Shown here piece after piece: positions 52,710 to 61,980 of a DNA stretch of 64,000 nucleotides. Made by a program: the position numbers and the translations under genes. Each line of letters starts with the position of its first letter. The first letter of the stretch is position 1. Under the pieces are notes generated by a model. That model worked only from the letters and a program-made list of their open reading frames with translations. It was not told where the DNA came from and ran no database searches. This DNA is from Burkholderiales bacterium (GTDB taxonomy: Bacteria; Pseudomonadota; Gammaproteobacteria; Burkholderiales; WYBJ01). The DNA lies in the NCBI GenBank assembly GCA_022841915.1, contig JALHQN010000003.1:310001-374000 (forward strand). The letters are read 5' to 3'.

Positions 52710-53552
52710 TCAGCGGGTCGTCGGTCGGGTCGGATCCGGGATGAAGTCGAATACGTGCCGGGCGATCTCCTCGGCGCGTTCCCATGTCATGCAGAAGCGA
52801 CCCTTGGCCAGCACGTGCGAACGCACGTCGGGGATGAGTCGGTCGAACTCGTTGCGGAACTTGCAGTAGTGGAACAGTTCCCCGATCAGAAGCAGCACGG
52901 GTTGGGGCAGGCGGGCGAGATTCGCGTTGAGGTCGTAGTCGTGCAGGGCGTCGAGCGCCTGCCAGCGGTCACGTCCGACCTCCATCTGGGCGACGTTTAC
53001 CCGGTCCATCCACGACTGACTGGGATTGAGGGGCGAGTGGCCCGGATCCTGGTCGCGCATGAATTCGAGCGTTCGGGTCGTCGGGAAGCCGGAGGCGTCG
53101 GCGGGGCGCAGGCCGGACTTGAGCGGCGCGTGGTTGGTGTCTGCGACGGCGCGATCGGGATAGAACGGACAATTGACCAGGACGACGCGATCGATTCGCT
53201 CGGCATGACTGCAGCCGAGTTCCGTGGCCACCGCCGCACCGACAGCTTCGCCTAGCGCGGCGGCCCGATCGATGTGCAGCGCGTCCATCACTTCGACGAT
53301 GCAGCGCGCGTAGGTCCCGATCGTGGGCTGCCAGTCGATGTGGTCGGAGTGACCGTGACTCGGATAGTCGATGGCGATTGCGCGCATGCGCGGGGCCAGC
53401 GCCTGCATCAGTTCGAGATAGAGCGCGGACGACTGCTGGTTGATGTGCGCCAGCATGATTGCCGGGCCTTCGCCGATCGACCGGTAGTGGATGTAGCCCG
53501 TATGCGTGCGGATCAGCCCGCGTTGAAAGTTCATGCCGCCATCGTCACTCAT
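52710..53552 (-). CDS. Alpha/beta-hydrolase-fold protein lacking the catalytic Ser and His
   Basis: 280 residues. The fold is evident (I-M-L-A-H-I-N-Q-Q, A-I-D-Y-P-S-H-G-H-S-D), but the nucleophile elbow is L-G-E-A-V-G-A (Ala103 replaces Ser) and the His position reads G-R-F (Arg252). So the usual triad is missing. It may bind a ligand or act without hydrolysis. A 207-base gap with no clear signal separates it from the molybdenum hydroxylase genes. Confidence 0.82.
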   Translation of the reverse strand: MSDDGGMNFQRGLIRTHTGYIHYRSIGEGPAIMLAHINQQSSALYLELMQALAPRMRAIAIDYPSHGHSDHIDWQPTIGTYARCIVEVMDALHIDRAAALGEAVGAAVATELGCSHAERIDRVVLVNCPFYPDRAVADTNHAPLKSGLRPADASGFPTTRTLEFMRDQDPGHSPLNPSQSWMDRVNVAQMEVGRDRWQALDALHDYDLNANLARLPQPVLLLIGELFHYCKFRNEFDRLIPDVRSHVLAKGRFCMTWERAEEIARHVFDFIPDPTRPTTR

Positions 53553-53717
53553 GGAATTCGTCTCGAATCGAGTGGGCGGCGCATTCCAATGGCCGCGACG
53601 TGGTCATTGTAGCGGCGTCGCCAGGGACGTGGGTGCCATGGCGAGGATGCCGATGCGGCTCGACGCGCATCCGTGCCGCAATGGCAACCGTTGGCGGCGG
53701 TGTGCTGCTGCGGAAGT

Positions 53718-53903
53718 TCAGTCGTCGGTAGGCGACTGCTCAGGCTTGCGGGTGCGGGTCACCGAGGCGGCGATGCCCAATCCGAGCAGTACCAGTGCGC
53801 CCACGGCTGTCCATGTGAGCGAGAGGCCCGCCACACTCGCCCCCCAGGCCAGCCCACCGATCATGATCACGATGCCGATGAGATAGATCGTCATGTTCGA
53901 CAT
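53718..53903 (-). CDS. Small membrane protein, two TM segments
   Basis: 61 residues. Two hydrophobic spans (~3-22 and ~28-47) and a charged end (T-R-T-R-K-P-E-Q). AGGAGCC lies before the ATG. I do not know its function. It precedes no obvious partner; the next gene upstream is the glycine-zipper lipoprotein. Confidence 0.7.
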   Translation of the reverse strand: MSNMTIYLIGIVIMIGGLAWGASVAGLSLTWTAVGALVLLGLGIAASVTRTRKPEQSPTDD

Positions 53904-53931
53904 GCGTTGGCTCCTGCAGGGGCGACACGCC

Positions 53932-54144
53932 TCAACGGCGCTTGCCCACCTCGTTGCCGATCACGCCACCCACCGCTGCGCCGCCCACAGTGCCCAGTAC
54001 GCTGCCATCCGACACGGCGGCCCCACCGACCGCGCCGACTCCGGCGCCGACGACTGCGCCCTTCTCCGCGTTCGACATGCCGTCGAAGGTCGCGCACCCG
54101 GCGCTCGCCAGGCTCAATGCTGCAATGAGGATCCAGGTCTTCAT
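53932..54144 (-). CDS. Glycine-zipper lipoprotein
   Basis: 70 residues. Lipobox L-A-S-A-G-C-A at the end of the signal, followed by a glycine-zipper stretch (V-V-G-A-G-V-G-A-V-G-G-A and G-T-V-G-G-A-A-V-G-G-V-I-G). Such small lipoproteins sit in the outer membrane and resemble osmotically induced OsmB-like proteins. AGGAGC precedes the start. Confidence 0.85.
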   Translation of the reverse strand: MKTWILIAALSLASAGCATFDGMSNAEKGAVVGAGVGAVGGAAVSDGSVLGTVGGAAVGGVIGNEVGKRR

Positions 54145-54253
54145 GATGCGCTCCTATGCGTGAGTTGGGCGCCTTGAAGACCGCAAATCGTGGGCCCGCA
54201 CGGACGAGCACGCCAGCATTCCAGCAGCGCGGCGGTGGCTTCCGCGACCCGCC

Positions 54254-55669
54254 TTACAAATAGTAGGCCCATAAGCGCGAGAACGCTTCCTTCATCCGGG
54301 AGCCGATACCTCGGTCCGACCAGGCCTCGGTCGTGATTTCATTCGAGGCAGCGAGGTCGCGCTTGAACAGCACCTGCAGTTGTTCCGCCATGTCGGCGCC
54401 GAGAACGACGACATTCACCTCGAAGTTGTGCACGAAGCTGCGCCAGTCGAGATTGGTCGAGCCGACGGTGGACCAGACCGCGTCCACCACGGCGGTCTTG
54501 GCGTGCAATACGGCTTCCTGCCGTTCGAAGATGCGCACGCCGGCGTCGAGCAGATCGCTGTAATGCGAACGCCCCGCATAGAGGGTGAGCCACACGTCGC
54601 TCTGACCCGGCACGAGCAGACGCACATCCACACCGCGTCCGGCGGCTTCCTTGAGGGCGGCGATCGTTTGAGGATCCGGCACGAAGTAGCCGAACGTGAG
54701 CCACGCATGCCGCTGCGCATGACCGATGGCCGAGAGCATCTCGACGTACACTTCGTTGCGTTCGCTCTGAGGGTCCTGAGCGATGACCCGCATGACCTCG
54801 TTGCCCACCTTGCTGGGGGCAGCCGCGCGCGTCGCCGGACCGTCGCCTTGGCAGCGTTGCGAGGACCACGAATCCTCGAACAGCCTGAGCATGCTGTCTA
54901 CCACCGGTCCTTCGAGTTGGACATGCGTATCGCGCCAGCCCTCCTTCTTCGGGTCGGTAGGCGGCTGGCGCCGGGAAGTGCGGAACGAGCCGGACGAATA
55001 GACGCCGCTGATGTTGATGCCGCCGGTGAAGGCGACGCGTCGATCCACCACCAGAATCTTGCGATGGTTGCGGTTGTTGATGGTGAGGTCGCGATTTTGT
55101 TCGTTCGGCCGGATCGGGTTGAACGCACACACGCCGATGCCGGCCGCCCGCAGGCGCTCGAAGTAGGCACCGGGTGTGCCTACCGAGCCGACGGCGTCGT
55201 AGAGCACCCGAACCGCGACTCCGCGGCGTCGTCTTTGCTCGAGCAAAGCGGCGAGACGTTCGCCGACTGCGTCTCCCTCCAGAATATAGGTCTCGAGTTC
55301 GATGGAGACGGTGGCCGCCTCGATGGCCGCGAACATGGCCTCGTGCGTATGCGGGCCGTCCACCAGCAGCCGCGATCGGTTGCCGACCAGCAACGGCTCT
55401 TTGACGTGCGATTCGACGAGGGCAAGGTGGCGCGCGAGCAGGTTATCGGTCGAACCGGCTTGCAGGCCTTGCACCAGAGCAGCCGCCTCGCGCGGCTGGA
55501 GGGTGCGCTTGCCGTCCTTGGTTTCAGGCGGTGCGGCTCGAGCGGTGCGCGACGCCCCTTCGACTTCCACGGGAGGGGGCGTGGTGCAGCCGGCCAGCGT
55601 CCAGGCGGCCAGCGACCAGAGCAGCAAGCGGGCTCTATGCCGAAGCCATGACTTCGATTTCTGCCTCAT
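54254..55669 (-). CDS. Phospholipase-D/cardiolipin-synthase-like lipoprotein
   Basis: 471 residues. A lipoprotein-type signal (W-T-L-A-G-C) is followed by two HKD motifs: N-H-R-K-I-L-V-V-D and V-L-H-A-K-T-A-V-V-D, both complete. It belongs to the PLD superfamily near cardiolipin synthase B; the lipoprotein signal is unusual for a synthase and suggests an envelope-facing enzyme. The upstream frame is open, but the signal starts at this ATG. Confidence 0.9.
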   Translation of the reverse strand: MRQKSKSWLRHRARLLLWSLAAWTLAGCTTPPPVEVEGASRTARAAPPETKDGKRTLQPREAAALVQGLQAGSTDNLLARHLALVESHVKEPLLVGNRSRLLVDGPHTHEAMFAAIEAATVSIELETYILEGDAVGERLAALLEQRRRRGVAVRVLYDAVGSVGTPGAYFERLRAAGIGVCAFNPIRPNEQNRDLTINNRNHRKILVVDRRVAFTGGINISGVYSSGSFRTSRRQPPTDPKKEGWRDTHVQLEGPVVDSMLRLFEDSWSSQRCQGDGPATRAAAPSKVGNEVMRVIAQDPQSERNEVYVEMLSAIGHAQRHAWLTFGYFVPDPQTIAALKEAAGRGVDVRLLVPGQSDVWLTLYAGRSHYSDLLDAGVRIFERQEAVLHAKTAVVDAVWSTVGSTNLDWRSFVHNFEVNVVVLGADMAEQLQVLFKRDLAASNEITTEAWSDRGIGSRMKEAFSRLWAYYL

Positions 55670-55719
55670 GACCGTGAGGCTCGCCTGGCCTGCCGTTAAG
55701 CCCATTTCACCGTCGACGA

Positions 55720-55797
55720 TCAGCTGAATATCAGGTAGATGATCACCAGTACGATCGCGGGTACGCCCAAAATCCATGCAATGAGATACTTGCCCAT
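55720..55797 (-). CDS. 25-residue hydrophobic small protein
   Basis: M-G-K-Y-L-I-A-W-I-L-G-V-P followed by a hydrophobic run ending I-Y-L-I-F-S: one predicted TM helix with no other content. AGAGGA lies about ten bases before the ATG. Such tiny membrane proteins are easily missed by gene callers. It lies between the PLD-like and the DUF6279-like genes on the same strand. Confidence 0.5.
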   Translation of the reverse strand: MGKYLIAWILGVPAIVLVIIYLIFS

Positions 55798-55882
55798 GAG
55801 CAGAATTCCTCTGTTGGTTGGCTCAGGGACTTTTGCACGCGCTGTGCCCGTGAACTTGCACCGGAGCGGGCTGCGCTCAGCC

Positions 55883-56740
55883 TCAGCGTTTGCGGTCGGT
55901 GGCAAGATCCCGCATGGCGTCGGTATACCACCGCAACCGTTCCAGAACCTTCAGACGCTGCTCGGGCCGCAGCTCCGAATGCACGCCGACCCACATCGTC
56001 GCCCGGGCTTGCGTGTAGCGTTCGAGCGCAACCTGGTGTTCGACGGGCCGCCCCGCGTCCCAATCGACTAGCCACTGCCGCAGGCGGGCGTCGAAGCGCT
56101 CGCCAGCGCGGCGTTCATCGAGCAAGGCGAGGAATGTCTGCTGGCGCCGCAGGCGGTCTTGGTGCCGTATGTCTGCGTCGAGCGGTAGCTGCCCACTGAG
56201 CGCGGACACGCGATTGCGCTGCTCACGATCGAGCGGACCGGTCCAGTGCTCGATCTGCTCGATGTCGCGCTTTGCGCGCAGGCGACGCTGCTCCTCGGGC
56301 GGTGCGGCCAGGCCGCGCTCCTGCGCGAACTTTCGATTGTCGCGCTCGAACCGTTGTCTCGCGTGCGCGATCTGGCGTTCGGAAAGGGACGCGAGCAGTG
56401 CTGCGATGTCCTCGTGGGCCTGCGCGAGCAGCGTGTGCGACTGCACGCAGATCTGGTCTCGGATCCAAGCCGCATCTTTGGGAAGCGGGCCTCGGTTCAA
56501 GCGTTGCTCGGCTGTCTGCAGGAGGGCCGCGTAGTCGCGCAGCTGATGCCTCCTGTGCCAGGCGTGGAACGACGCGAAGCGCGAGTGGAAGAAGCGCTTC
56601 TGCGCAGCGTCGAGATCGAAGTAATCGTCCAGGCGCCAGCCGATCACGTGATCGGCCTGATCGTAGAGCGTACGGATCGCGCTACAGCCGCCCAGGCAGG
56701 CAGTGAGCAGCAGTGCCATGCCGAAGACATGCCATCGCAT
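55883..56740 (-). CDS. DUF6279-type lipoprotein
   Basis: 285 residues. Lipobox L-G-G-C-S near residue 20, then a helical, Arg/Gln-rich protein with Y-D-Q-A-D-H-V-I-G-W-R-L-D-D-Y-F-D-L near the start, typical of this family of uncharacterised lipoproteins. The ATG at 56740 starts the signal peptide; an upstream in-frame extension lacks one. The function is unknown. Confidence 0.85.
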   Translation of the reverse strand: MRWHVFGMALLLTACLGGCSAIRTLYDQADHVIGWRLDDYFDLDAAQKRFFHSRFASFHAWHRRHQLRDYAALLQTAEQRLNRGPLPKDAAWIRDQICVQSHTLLAQAHEDIAALLASLSERQIAHARQRFERDNRKFAQERGLAAPPEEQRRLRAKRDIEQIEHWTGPLDREQRNRVSALSGQLPLDADIRHQDRLRRQQTFLALLDERRAGERFDARLRQWLVDWDAGRPVEHQVALERYTQARATMWVGVHSELRPEQRLKVLERLRWYTDAMRDLATDRKR

Positions 56741-56937
56741 CGAAGCCGCTTCCACTGGCTCGATGACGGACCGTCCTTGCTTGCGGAGGGATTGCATCGC
56801 CTTCAACTCGCGATCGGGCACGCCAGCGCTCGTTCATCGCGTTTCGAGCGAGGCCATCGGTGGGATTGGGAGGGGATCCACCGGTCTTTGGGCGGTGGAT
56901 CGTTCAGTCACCGCCATGCAACCCACGTGCCTGTCGA

Positions 56938-57795
56938 CTAGAAGTGCTCGTCCGGCCCCAGGAAGCGCCACTGCCCGCGCGGGAGATGGCCGAGCATCAC
57001 GCGGCCGATGCGCACGCGCTTGAGGCCCAATACTCTCAGGCCCACCATTTCGCACATGCGCCGGATCTGCCGATTACGCCCTTCGGTGAGCACGAAGCGC
57101 AGTTGATCCTCGTTGATCCAGCCGACTTCGGCTCGCCGCAGCGGCACCCCGTCGAGCATCATCCCGTGCTGGAGTTGCGCGAGCTGCGCGGCGTCGAGCT
57201 TGCCTTCGACGCGCACGAGATATTCCTTCTCCAGGCGCGAATCGGCGCCGATGAGCTGGCGCGCGATGCGCCCGTCCTGGGTCAGGACGAGCAGGCCGGT
57301 GGAATCGATGTCCAGCCGCCCGGCGGGCGCGAGTCCGCGCAGTTGCGGCGGACGAAAGGCGATGCCGGAGGGGTCGTCCTGCCAGTGTGTCGTCGGGCCG
57401 ATCAGCGTCGAGGCGGGCTTGTAGTCCGCCTCGGCTTGGCCGGATACGTAACCGACCGGCTTGTGCAGGAGGATCGTGACGCGCTGTTGCTGCTCGCTCT
57501 TCGCTGCCCGGTCGATGGTGATCTTCTGCTCGGGCGTCGTGCGCGTGCCCAGCTGCGTGATGCGTTCGCCATCGACTCTGACCCAGCCCTTCTCGATCCA
57601 TTCGTCGGCCTCGCGTCGTGAGCAGAGGCCCATGGCCGCCATGCGCTTGGACAGGCGCACCAGGCCAGGTTCGGGCTCGGGGATCGGGGGCGTCGCCGGC
57701 GTATGCTCGGGCGGGCGTCGGATGGTCTTCGCCGGTGGCGCGGCGGCCCCCCAGGGCGAGGGATGGAGGATGCGGCGAGGACGTTTCGGTTGCAT
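56938..57795 (-). CDS. 23S rRNA pseudouridine synthase, RluB/E/F family
   Basis: 285 residues. After a Pro/Arg-rich N-terminus (~45 residues) come an S4 domain ([17 protein letters not shown]) and the catalytic domain with [11 protein letters not shown], where Asp is the catalytic residue, and [10 protein letters not shown]. The K-P-V-G-Y-V-S-G-Q segment suggests the RluF-like type. RNA target inferred only. Confidence 0.9.
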   Translation of the reverse strand: MQPKRPRRILHPSPWGAAAPPAKTIRRPPEHTPATPPIPEPEPGLVRLSKRMAAMGLCSRREADEWIEKGWVRVDGERITQLGTRTTPEQKITIDRAAKSEQQQRVTILLHKPVGYVSGQAEADYKPASTLIGPTTHWQDDPSGIAFRPPQLRGLAPAGRLDIDSTGLLVLTQDGRIARQLIGADSRLEKEYLVRVEGKLDAAQLAQLQHGMMLDGVPLRRAEVGWINEDQLRFVLTEGRNRQIRRMCEMVGLRVLGLKRVRIGRVMLGHLPRGQWRFLGPDEHF

Positions 57796-57915
57796 GGGCG
57801 GGGGCGGGGAGGGTGGTAAGGCGATTATCGCGGCCCGGGCCTCCCCCGTGAAGCAGGCAATTCGGCTAGCGTCGGATGCCGGCCGCCCGCGCCTGCATCC
57901 GCAGTGAGACGGCGT

Positions 57916-58905
57916 CTACTCGGGCTTGAGCCCCGCCGCCTTGACTACGCTGCCCCAGCGGCCGTATTCGGTCCGCAGCAACGTGGCGAACTCTTCGGCC
58001 GAGTTCAGAAAGGGGTCGATGCCTGCGCCCACCAGACGCTCATGGATCTCTGGCGAACGGATCACCCTGTGGGTTTCGTGCTGGATGCGCTCGACGATCG
58101 CACGCGGCAGCTTGGGCGGACCCATGATGCCGAACCAGTTCTGCGCCACCATCCCGGGCACGCCGGCTTCGATGAACGTCGGGGTGTCCGGAAAGGGTGG
58201 CACTCGCTTTTCGCCTGCGACGGCGAGCAGGCGCAATCGCCCGGATCGGACGTGCCCGGTCACGGTGGCTGTGCCGGGAAAGGCGATCGGAATCTGGTTG
58301 CCGATGACGTCGGTGACCGCCGGCGCAATGCTCTTGTAGGGCACGTGGACGATGGCGACCTTCGCCGCGATGTTGAACAGCTCGCCGGTCAGGTGCGTGA
58401 TGGTGCCTGCGCCGCCGGATCCGAAATTGAGCTTTCCCGGCTGTGCCCGCGCCAGGCTGACGAGTTCACCCACCGTCTTGGCCGGCACGTTCGGATTGAC
58501 GACCATGACCATGGTGGAAATCGCCGTCGTCGTGATCGGGGTGAAATCCCGCAAGGCGTCGTACGGCAGCTTGCGCAGCAGATGCGGATTGATGACGTGC
58601 GGGGCGTCGGTCGTCAGCAGGGTATAGCCGTCCGGCACGGCCTTGGCGCCGAGATCGCGCCCCAGCGTGCCCCCGCCACCCGGACGATTGTCGATGACGA
58701 TGGTCTGCTTGAGCGCTTCGGCAACACGCGGGATGACGATGCGGGCGATGTTGTCCGATGCCCCGCCGGGCGAGTAGGGGATGATGAGCCGAATCGGCCG
58801 GTTCGGATAGTTGGGAGCGTCGCTTCGGGGCGGGCTCTGAGCTTGTGCGACCGAACTGATCAAACCGACAGCGGATATCACGAGTGTCGCGGTGCGAACG
58901 GACAT
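57916..58905 (-). CDS. Bug-type substrate-binding protein
   Basis: 329 residues with a signal peptide (A-Q-A-Q-S at ~22). I-I-P-Y-S-P-G-G-A-S-D, D-N-R-P-G-G-G-G-T-L-G and P-A-V-T-D-V-I-G are Bug hallmarks. The ATG at 58905 has GGGGGAGG at good spacing; the GTG two codons upstream is too close. No transport or regulatory genes adjoin. Confidence 0.92.
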   Translation of the reverse strand: MSVRTATLVISAVGLISSVAQAQSPPRSDAPNYPNRPIRLIIPYSPGGASDNIARIVIPRVAEALKQTIVIDNRPGGGGTLGRDLGAKAVPDGYTLLTTDAPHVINPHLLRKLPYDALRDFTPITTTAISTMVMVVNPNVPAKTVGELVSLARAQPGKLNFGSGGAGTITHLTGELFNIAAKVAIVHVPYKSIAPAVTDVIGNQIPIAFPGTATVTGHVRSGRLRLLAVAGEKRVPPFPDTPTFIEAGVPGMVAQNWFGIMGPPKLPRAIVERIQHETHRVIRSPEIHERLVGAGIDPFLNSAEEFATLLRTEYGRWGSVVKAAGLKPE

Positions 58906-59091
58906 GGTCACCTCCCCCTGGTCGAATCTGGCGGCCGCTGATCGAGACCTTCGTGCTATGGGTCGCAGCTGGCATCTGCGGCACTAGTGTAGTGGGCGGA
59001 TGCCGCCATGACCAGATCCTGATCGGTGGGCGGTACTCGGACGCCAGTCACTGTGCGGGCACGCAGGCCGCCGTGCCGTGTTCGCGGACCG

Positions 59092-59919
59092 TCAGGTTGC
59101 CGAGCGCGGGTTGAAGATTGCCGTATGCATGATTTCGGCGAACGTTCGGCCTGCGCTCCGAACCGCGACATAGAGGCGCACCATCTGATGCCCTTTGCGC
59201 TCCCATTTCTCCTCGGGGATGGCGCTTACCTCGTAGGCCTGGCCCAGGCGCAAGAGGTCATGGAAGGTGATCCGGCTGCCGGTGTGTATCCACGCGGGCA
59301 AGGTAAAGCGGTTGCGCAGGACGAAGTTCGCCTGGCGCAGGACGAAGCCGGGATGGATGGGCGCCGACGTGCCGGAGCGATAAAGCGCCAGATCGTCGCG
59401 GTTGTCTTCGCACCAGATGCGATTGTCTTCCACCGTCGGCGCCCATTGCAGCGCCGGGAAAGGCTGGCCGATTTCCATCAGATCCCAGGTGACGATGGGG
59501 CGCTCGCCCGTGGGCTGGGCCGGCGGAATGTCGCTCCGAGGATCCGCCACACCGGGCGCCTGCGGCAGGGCGGCGGTCATGCGGGCGAGTTCGATGCCCG
59601 CTTCGTTGGCGCACGTCAGCTCGTAGCCCGTGCCGCTTGCCGCGGCTTGGGTGCGTATGGTCAGCAGATCGTTTTCGTAGGCAGGCTTGAGGAGTGCGAT
59701 GTCCGCGACGCCGCGCGCCAGCCAAGCCTCGCCGAAGCGCTCCACCAGCGGGCGGGTCATGTGAGCGAAAATGGTTACGCCCGGGACGAGCGCGCCCTTG
59801 AAGCCGAACTGCCTGGCGACGTCGTCGCTGTGCATCCGGTTCTCCGAATGTTCGGAGGCATTGTGGGTGCGCACCTGATAAGGCGGGAGGGCATAGAGAG
59901 GGGTGTTCTGCGTGGTCAT
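59092..59919 (-). CDS. MaoC-like (hotdog) dehydratase-type protein
   Basis: 275 residues, long enough for two hotdog units. The N-terminal unit has H-S-D-D-V-A-R-Q-F-G-F-K-G-A-L-V-P-G-V, like (R)-hydratase-type proteins. The second half keeps a hotdog pattern (A-P-I-H-P-G-F) with weaker motifs. It may hydrate or dehydrate an acyl-CoA. The 232 bases to the next gene show no clear signal. Confidence 0.8.
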   Translation of the reverse strand: MTTQNTPLYALPPYQVRTHNASEHSENRMHSDDVARQFGFKGALVPGVTIFAHMTRPLVERFGEAWLARGVADIALLKPAYENDLLTIRTQAAASGTGYELTCANEAGIELARMTAALPQAPGVADPRSDIPPAQPTGERPIVTWDLMEIGQPFPALQWAPTVEDNRIWCEDNRDDLALYRSGTSAPIHPGFVLRQANFVLRNRFTLPAWIHTGSRITFHDLLRLGQAYEVSAIPEEKWERKGHQMVRLYVAVRSAGRTFAEIMHTAIFNPRSAT

Positions 59920-60151
59920 GGCGGGCCTGCCTCGGACTGGGAGGGTCGGGCTTCGATGATACTGCCGAATGTTCGGTGCAAACGCTGCGTCTGCATGCCG
60001 TGCTGATCATGGAAGCGCCCGGGCGCAGTCCGCATCGCAGTTCTCGCCCGAGCGCAGATATCATCGAAGATCCCGGTGCATCGAGCACCACCAAGGTATC
60101 GTCGACACTCGCCGAGCCATCGAGGCGGTCCGACGCGACAAGAGGAATTGC

Positions 60152-61099
60152 ATGGAAGCCGAGCCGATCGCAAGCGCGTTGCCCCAGTACCGGCCCGAGC
60201 ACCTGGCGCTGCTCGACGTCGAAGCGTTGATCGAGCGTCTCCTGGCCGACGAGGATCGCGCCCCGCGGGAACTCATCGACGAATGCGCACGCCGGGGCGA
60301 GGCCATGGTCGAGCGGCTCGCCGTCCTGGTGCAGGACGAGCAGGACGAGCGCTACTGGGACGAAAGCGGCACCGCGGGTGAATGGTGGTTGCGGCTCCAT
60401 GCGGTCATGATTCTCGGGCTGATTCCCGGGGATCGGGCCGCCGCGCTGCTTGTGTCCTTCATGCGGCGCATGCACGAGGCGCACGACACCGATCTGCAGG
60501 ACTGGTTGAGCGGCCATTGGCCGGTGCTGTTCTGGAACAAGCCCGAGGGCTCGGTGCCATTGTTGCGCGCGTTGGCGCAAGATCGCAGCATCGATTGGTA
60601 CACGCGTACGCAGGCGGTCGAATGCCTGATGGCGGCCGCGCAACGGCAGGGTGCGGCAGCGCTCGACACCGAATTGGACTGGGTGGCGCGCCTTGCGGCC
60701 GATGAAGCCGAGGACTGGACGCTGCGGCTCGCCTCAGCCTGCAGTCTGCTCGATTTCCCGCGCGAGCGTCATCGGTCGTTCATCGAAAAGCTCGCCCAGC
60801 GGCAGAGCCAGGCAGAGAAGTACTACGACGACGGGGACATCGAGCGAGCGTATGCCATCGGCAAGGACATGCCTCAATGGGACAGCCTGGGCGATCCGTG
60901 GAAGTTCTACCAGCCGCAAGCCATCGCCGAGCGTCAGGCGCGCTGGGCGCAGGAGGATGCCGAGTCGGAAGACGATGACCTGCCTGACGACATGGCGCTG
61001 CCTTTCGTGCGCGTCGCCGCCAAGGTGGGTCGTAACGATCCTTGTCCGTGCGGCAGCGGGAAGAAGTACAAGAAGTGCTGTCTGCTCGACGAGGACTGA
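60152..61099 (+). CDS. HEAT-like protein with C-terminal SEC-C zinc motif
   Basis: 315 residues. A mostly helical N-terminal region (~20-260) with repeated W-Y-T-R-T-Q-A-V and L-R-L-A-S-A-C elements resembles DUF1186/HEAT-like repeats. The C-terminus ([18 protein letters not shown]) is a textbook SEC-C motif as in SecA. AGAGGAA precedes the ATG. The function is unknown. Confidence 0.9.
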   Translation: MEAEPIASALPQYRPEHLALLDVEALIERLLADEDRAPRELIDECARRGEAMVERLAVLVQDEQDERYWDESGTAGEWWLRLHAVMILGLIPGDRAAALLVSFMRRMHEAHDTDLQDWLSGHWPVLFWNKPEGSVPLLRALAQDRSIDWYTRTQAVECLMAAAQRQGAAALDTELDWVARLAADEAEDWTLRLASACSLLDFPRERHRSFIEKLAQRQSQAEKYYDDGDIERAYAIGKDMPQWDSLGDPWKFYQPQAIAERQARWAQEDAESEDDDLPDDMALPFVRVAAKVGRNDPCPCGSGKKYKKCCLLDED

Positions 61100-61199
61100 T
61101 GCCGTTCGGCGTGCGAACGGCGTGCGATGTGCTTGCGATGGCTGATCGATGCGGCGTGTTGCGGTTCACGGGGTCGTTCAGGATCGCACGGCGCAGGCG

Positions 61200-61955
61200 T
61201 CACATCGAAGCCGACATGCCGCCGTCGACGACCAACACATGCCCGTTGACGTACGAGGCCTCGTCCGAGGCGAGGAAGACGGCGGCCGGGCCGAGTTCCT
61301 CGGGGCGGCCCCAGCGTCGGGTTGGCGTGCGCGCGCAGATCCATTCGTCGAACGACTTGTTCTGGGCGAGCGCAGCGTTGATCTCCGTCTTGAAATAGCC
61401 CGGGGCGATGGCGTTCACGGTGATGCCGTGAGGGCCCAGTTCGGTCGCGAGTTGGTGCGCCAGTGCATGCACTGCCGCCTTGCTGGCGGTATAGGCGGAC
61501 AGCGTCGGGCGCCCGAGCATCCCGGCGATCGACCCGGTGAAGACGATGCGTCCGGTACCGCGCGCGATCATGCTGTTCGCCGCCGCTTTGGCGAGGGCCC
61601 ACACGCCGACGAGATTCGTTTCGAGCACGTTCCGGAAATCCTCCACGGGCATCTCGGTGAGCGTGCCCCGCCGCGCGATGCCCGCGTTGGCGATCAGGAT
61701 GTCGAAGCGGCCGTGGCTGTTCGCGATGTCGGCAATCGCTCGCGCGCTGGCGTCGTGGTCGTTGACGTCGAAAGCCGCAAAATCGGCCTTAAGGCCGGCG
61801 GCGCGCAGTTCATCGCAGCGCGGCTGCAGGGTCGCGGCGTCGCGTCCATTCAGAAAAACATGCGCGCCGGCCTTTGCGAGCGATCGGGCGATGGCCCAGC
61901 CCAAGCCGCGTGATGAGCCGGAAACCAGTGCGACCTTGTGCGCGAGGGAGAACAT
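61200..61955 (-). CDS. Short-chain dehydrogenase/reductase
   Basis: 251 residues. G-S-S-R-G-L-G-W-A-I (cofactor), N-A-G-I, the catalytic Ser in G-S-I-A-G, and Y-T-A-S-K are present. The C-terminal D-G-G-M-S is standard. Lies 25 bases downstream of a Bug gene, so they share a transcript; it may oxidise the imported compound. The substrate is unknown. Confidence 0.92.
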   Translation of the reverse strand: MFSLAHKVALVSGSSRGLGWAIARSLAKAGAHVFLNGRDAATLQPRCDELRAAGLKADFAAFDVNDHDASARAIADIANSHGRFDILIANAGIARRGTLTEMPVEDFRNVLETNLVGVWALAKAAANSMIARGTGRIVFTGSIAGMLGRPTLSAYTASKAAVHALAHQLATELGPHGITVNAIAPGYFKTEINAALAQNKSFDEWICARTPTRRWGRPEELGPAAVFLASDEASYVNGHVLVVDGGMSASM

Positions 61956-61980
61956 GGGGCAGTCAGTGTCCCGAGAGCGT

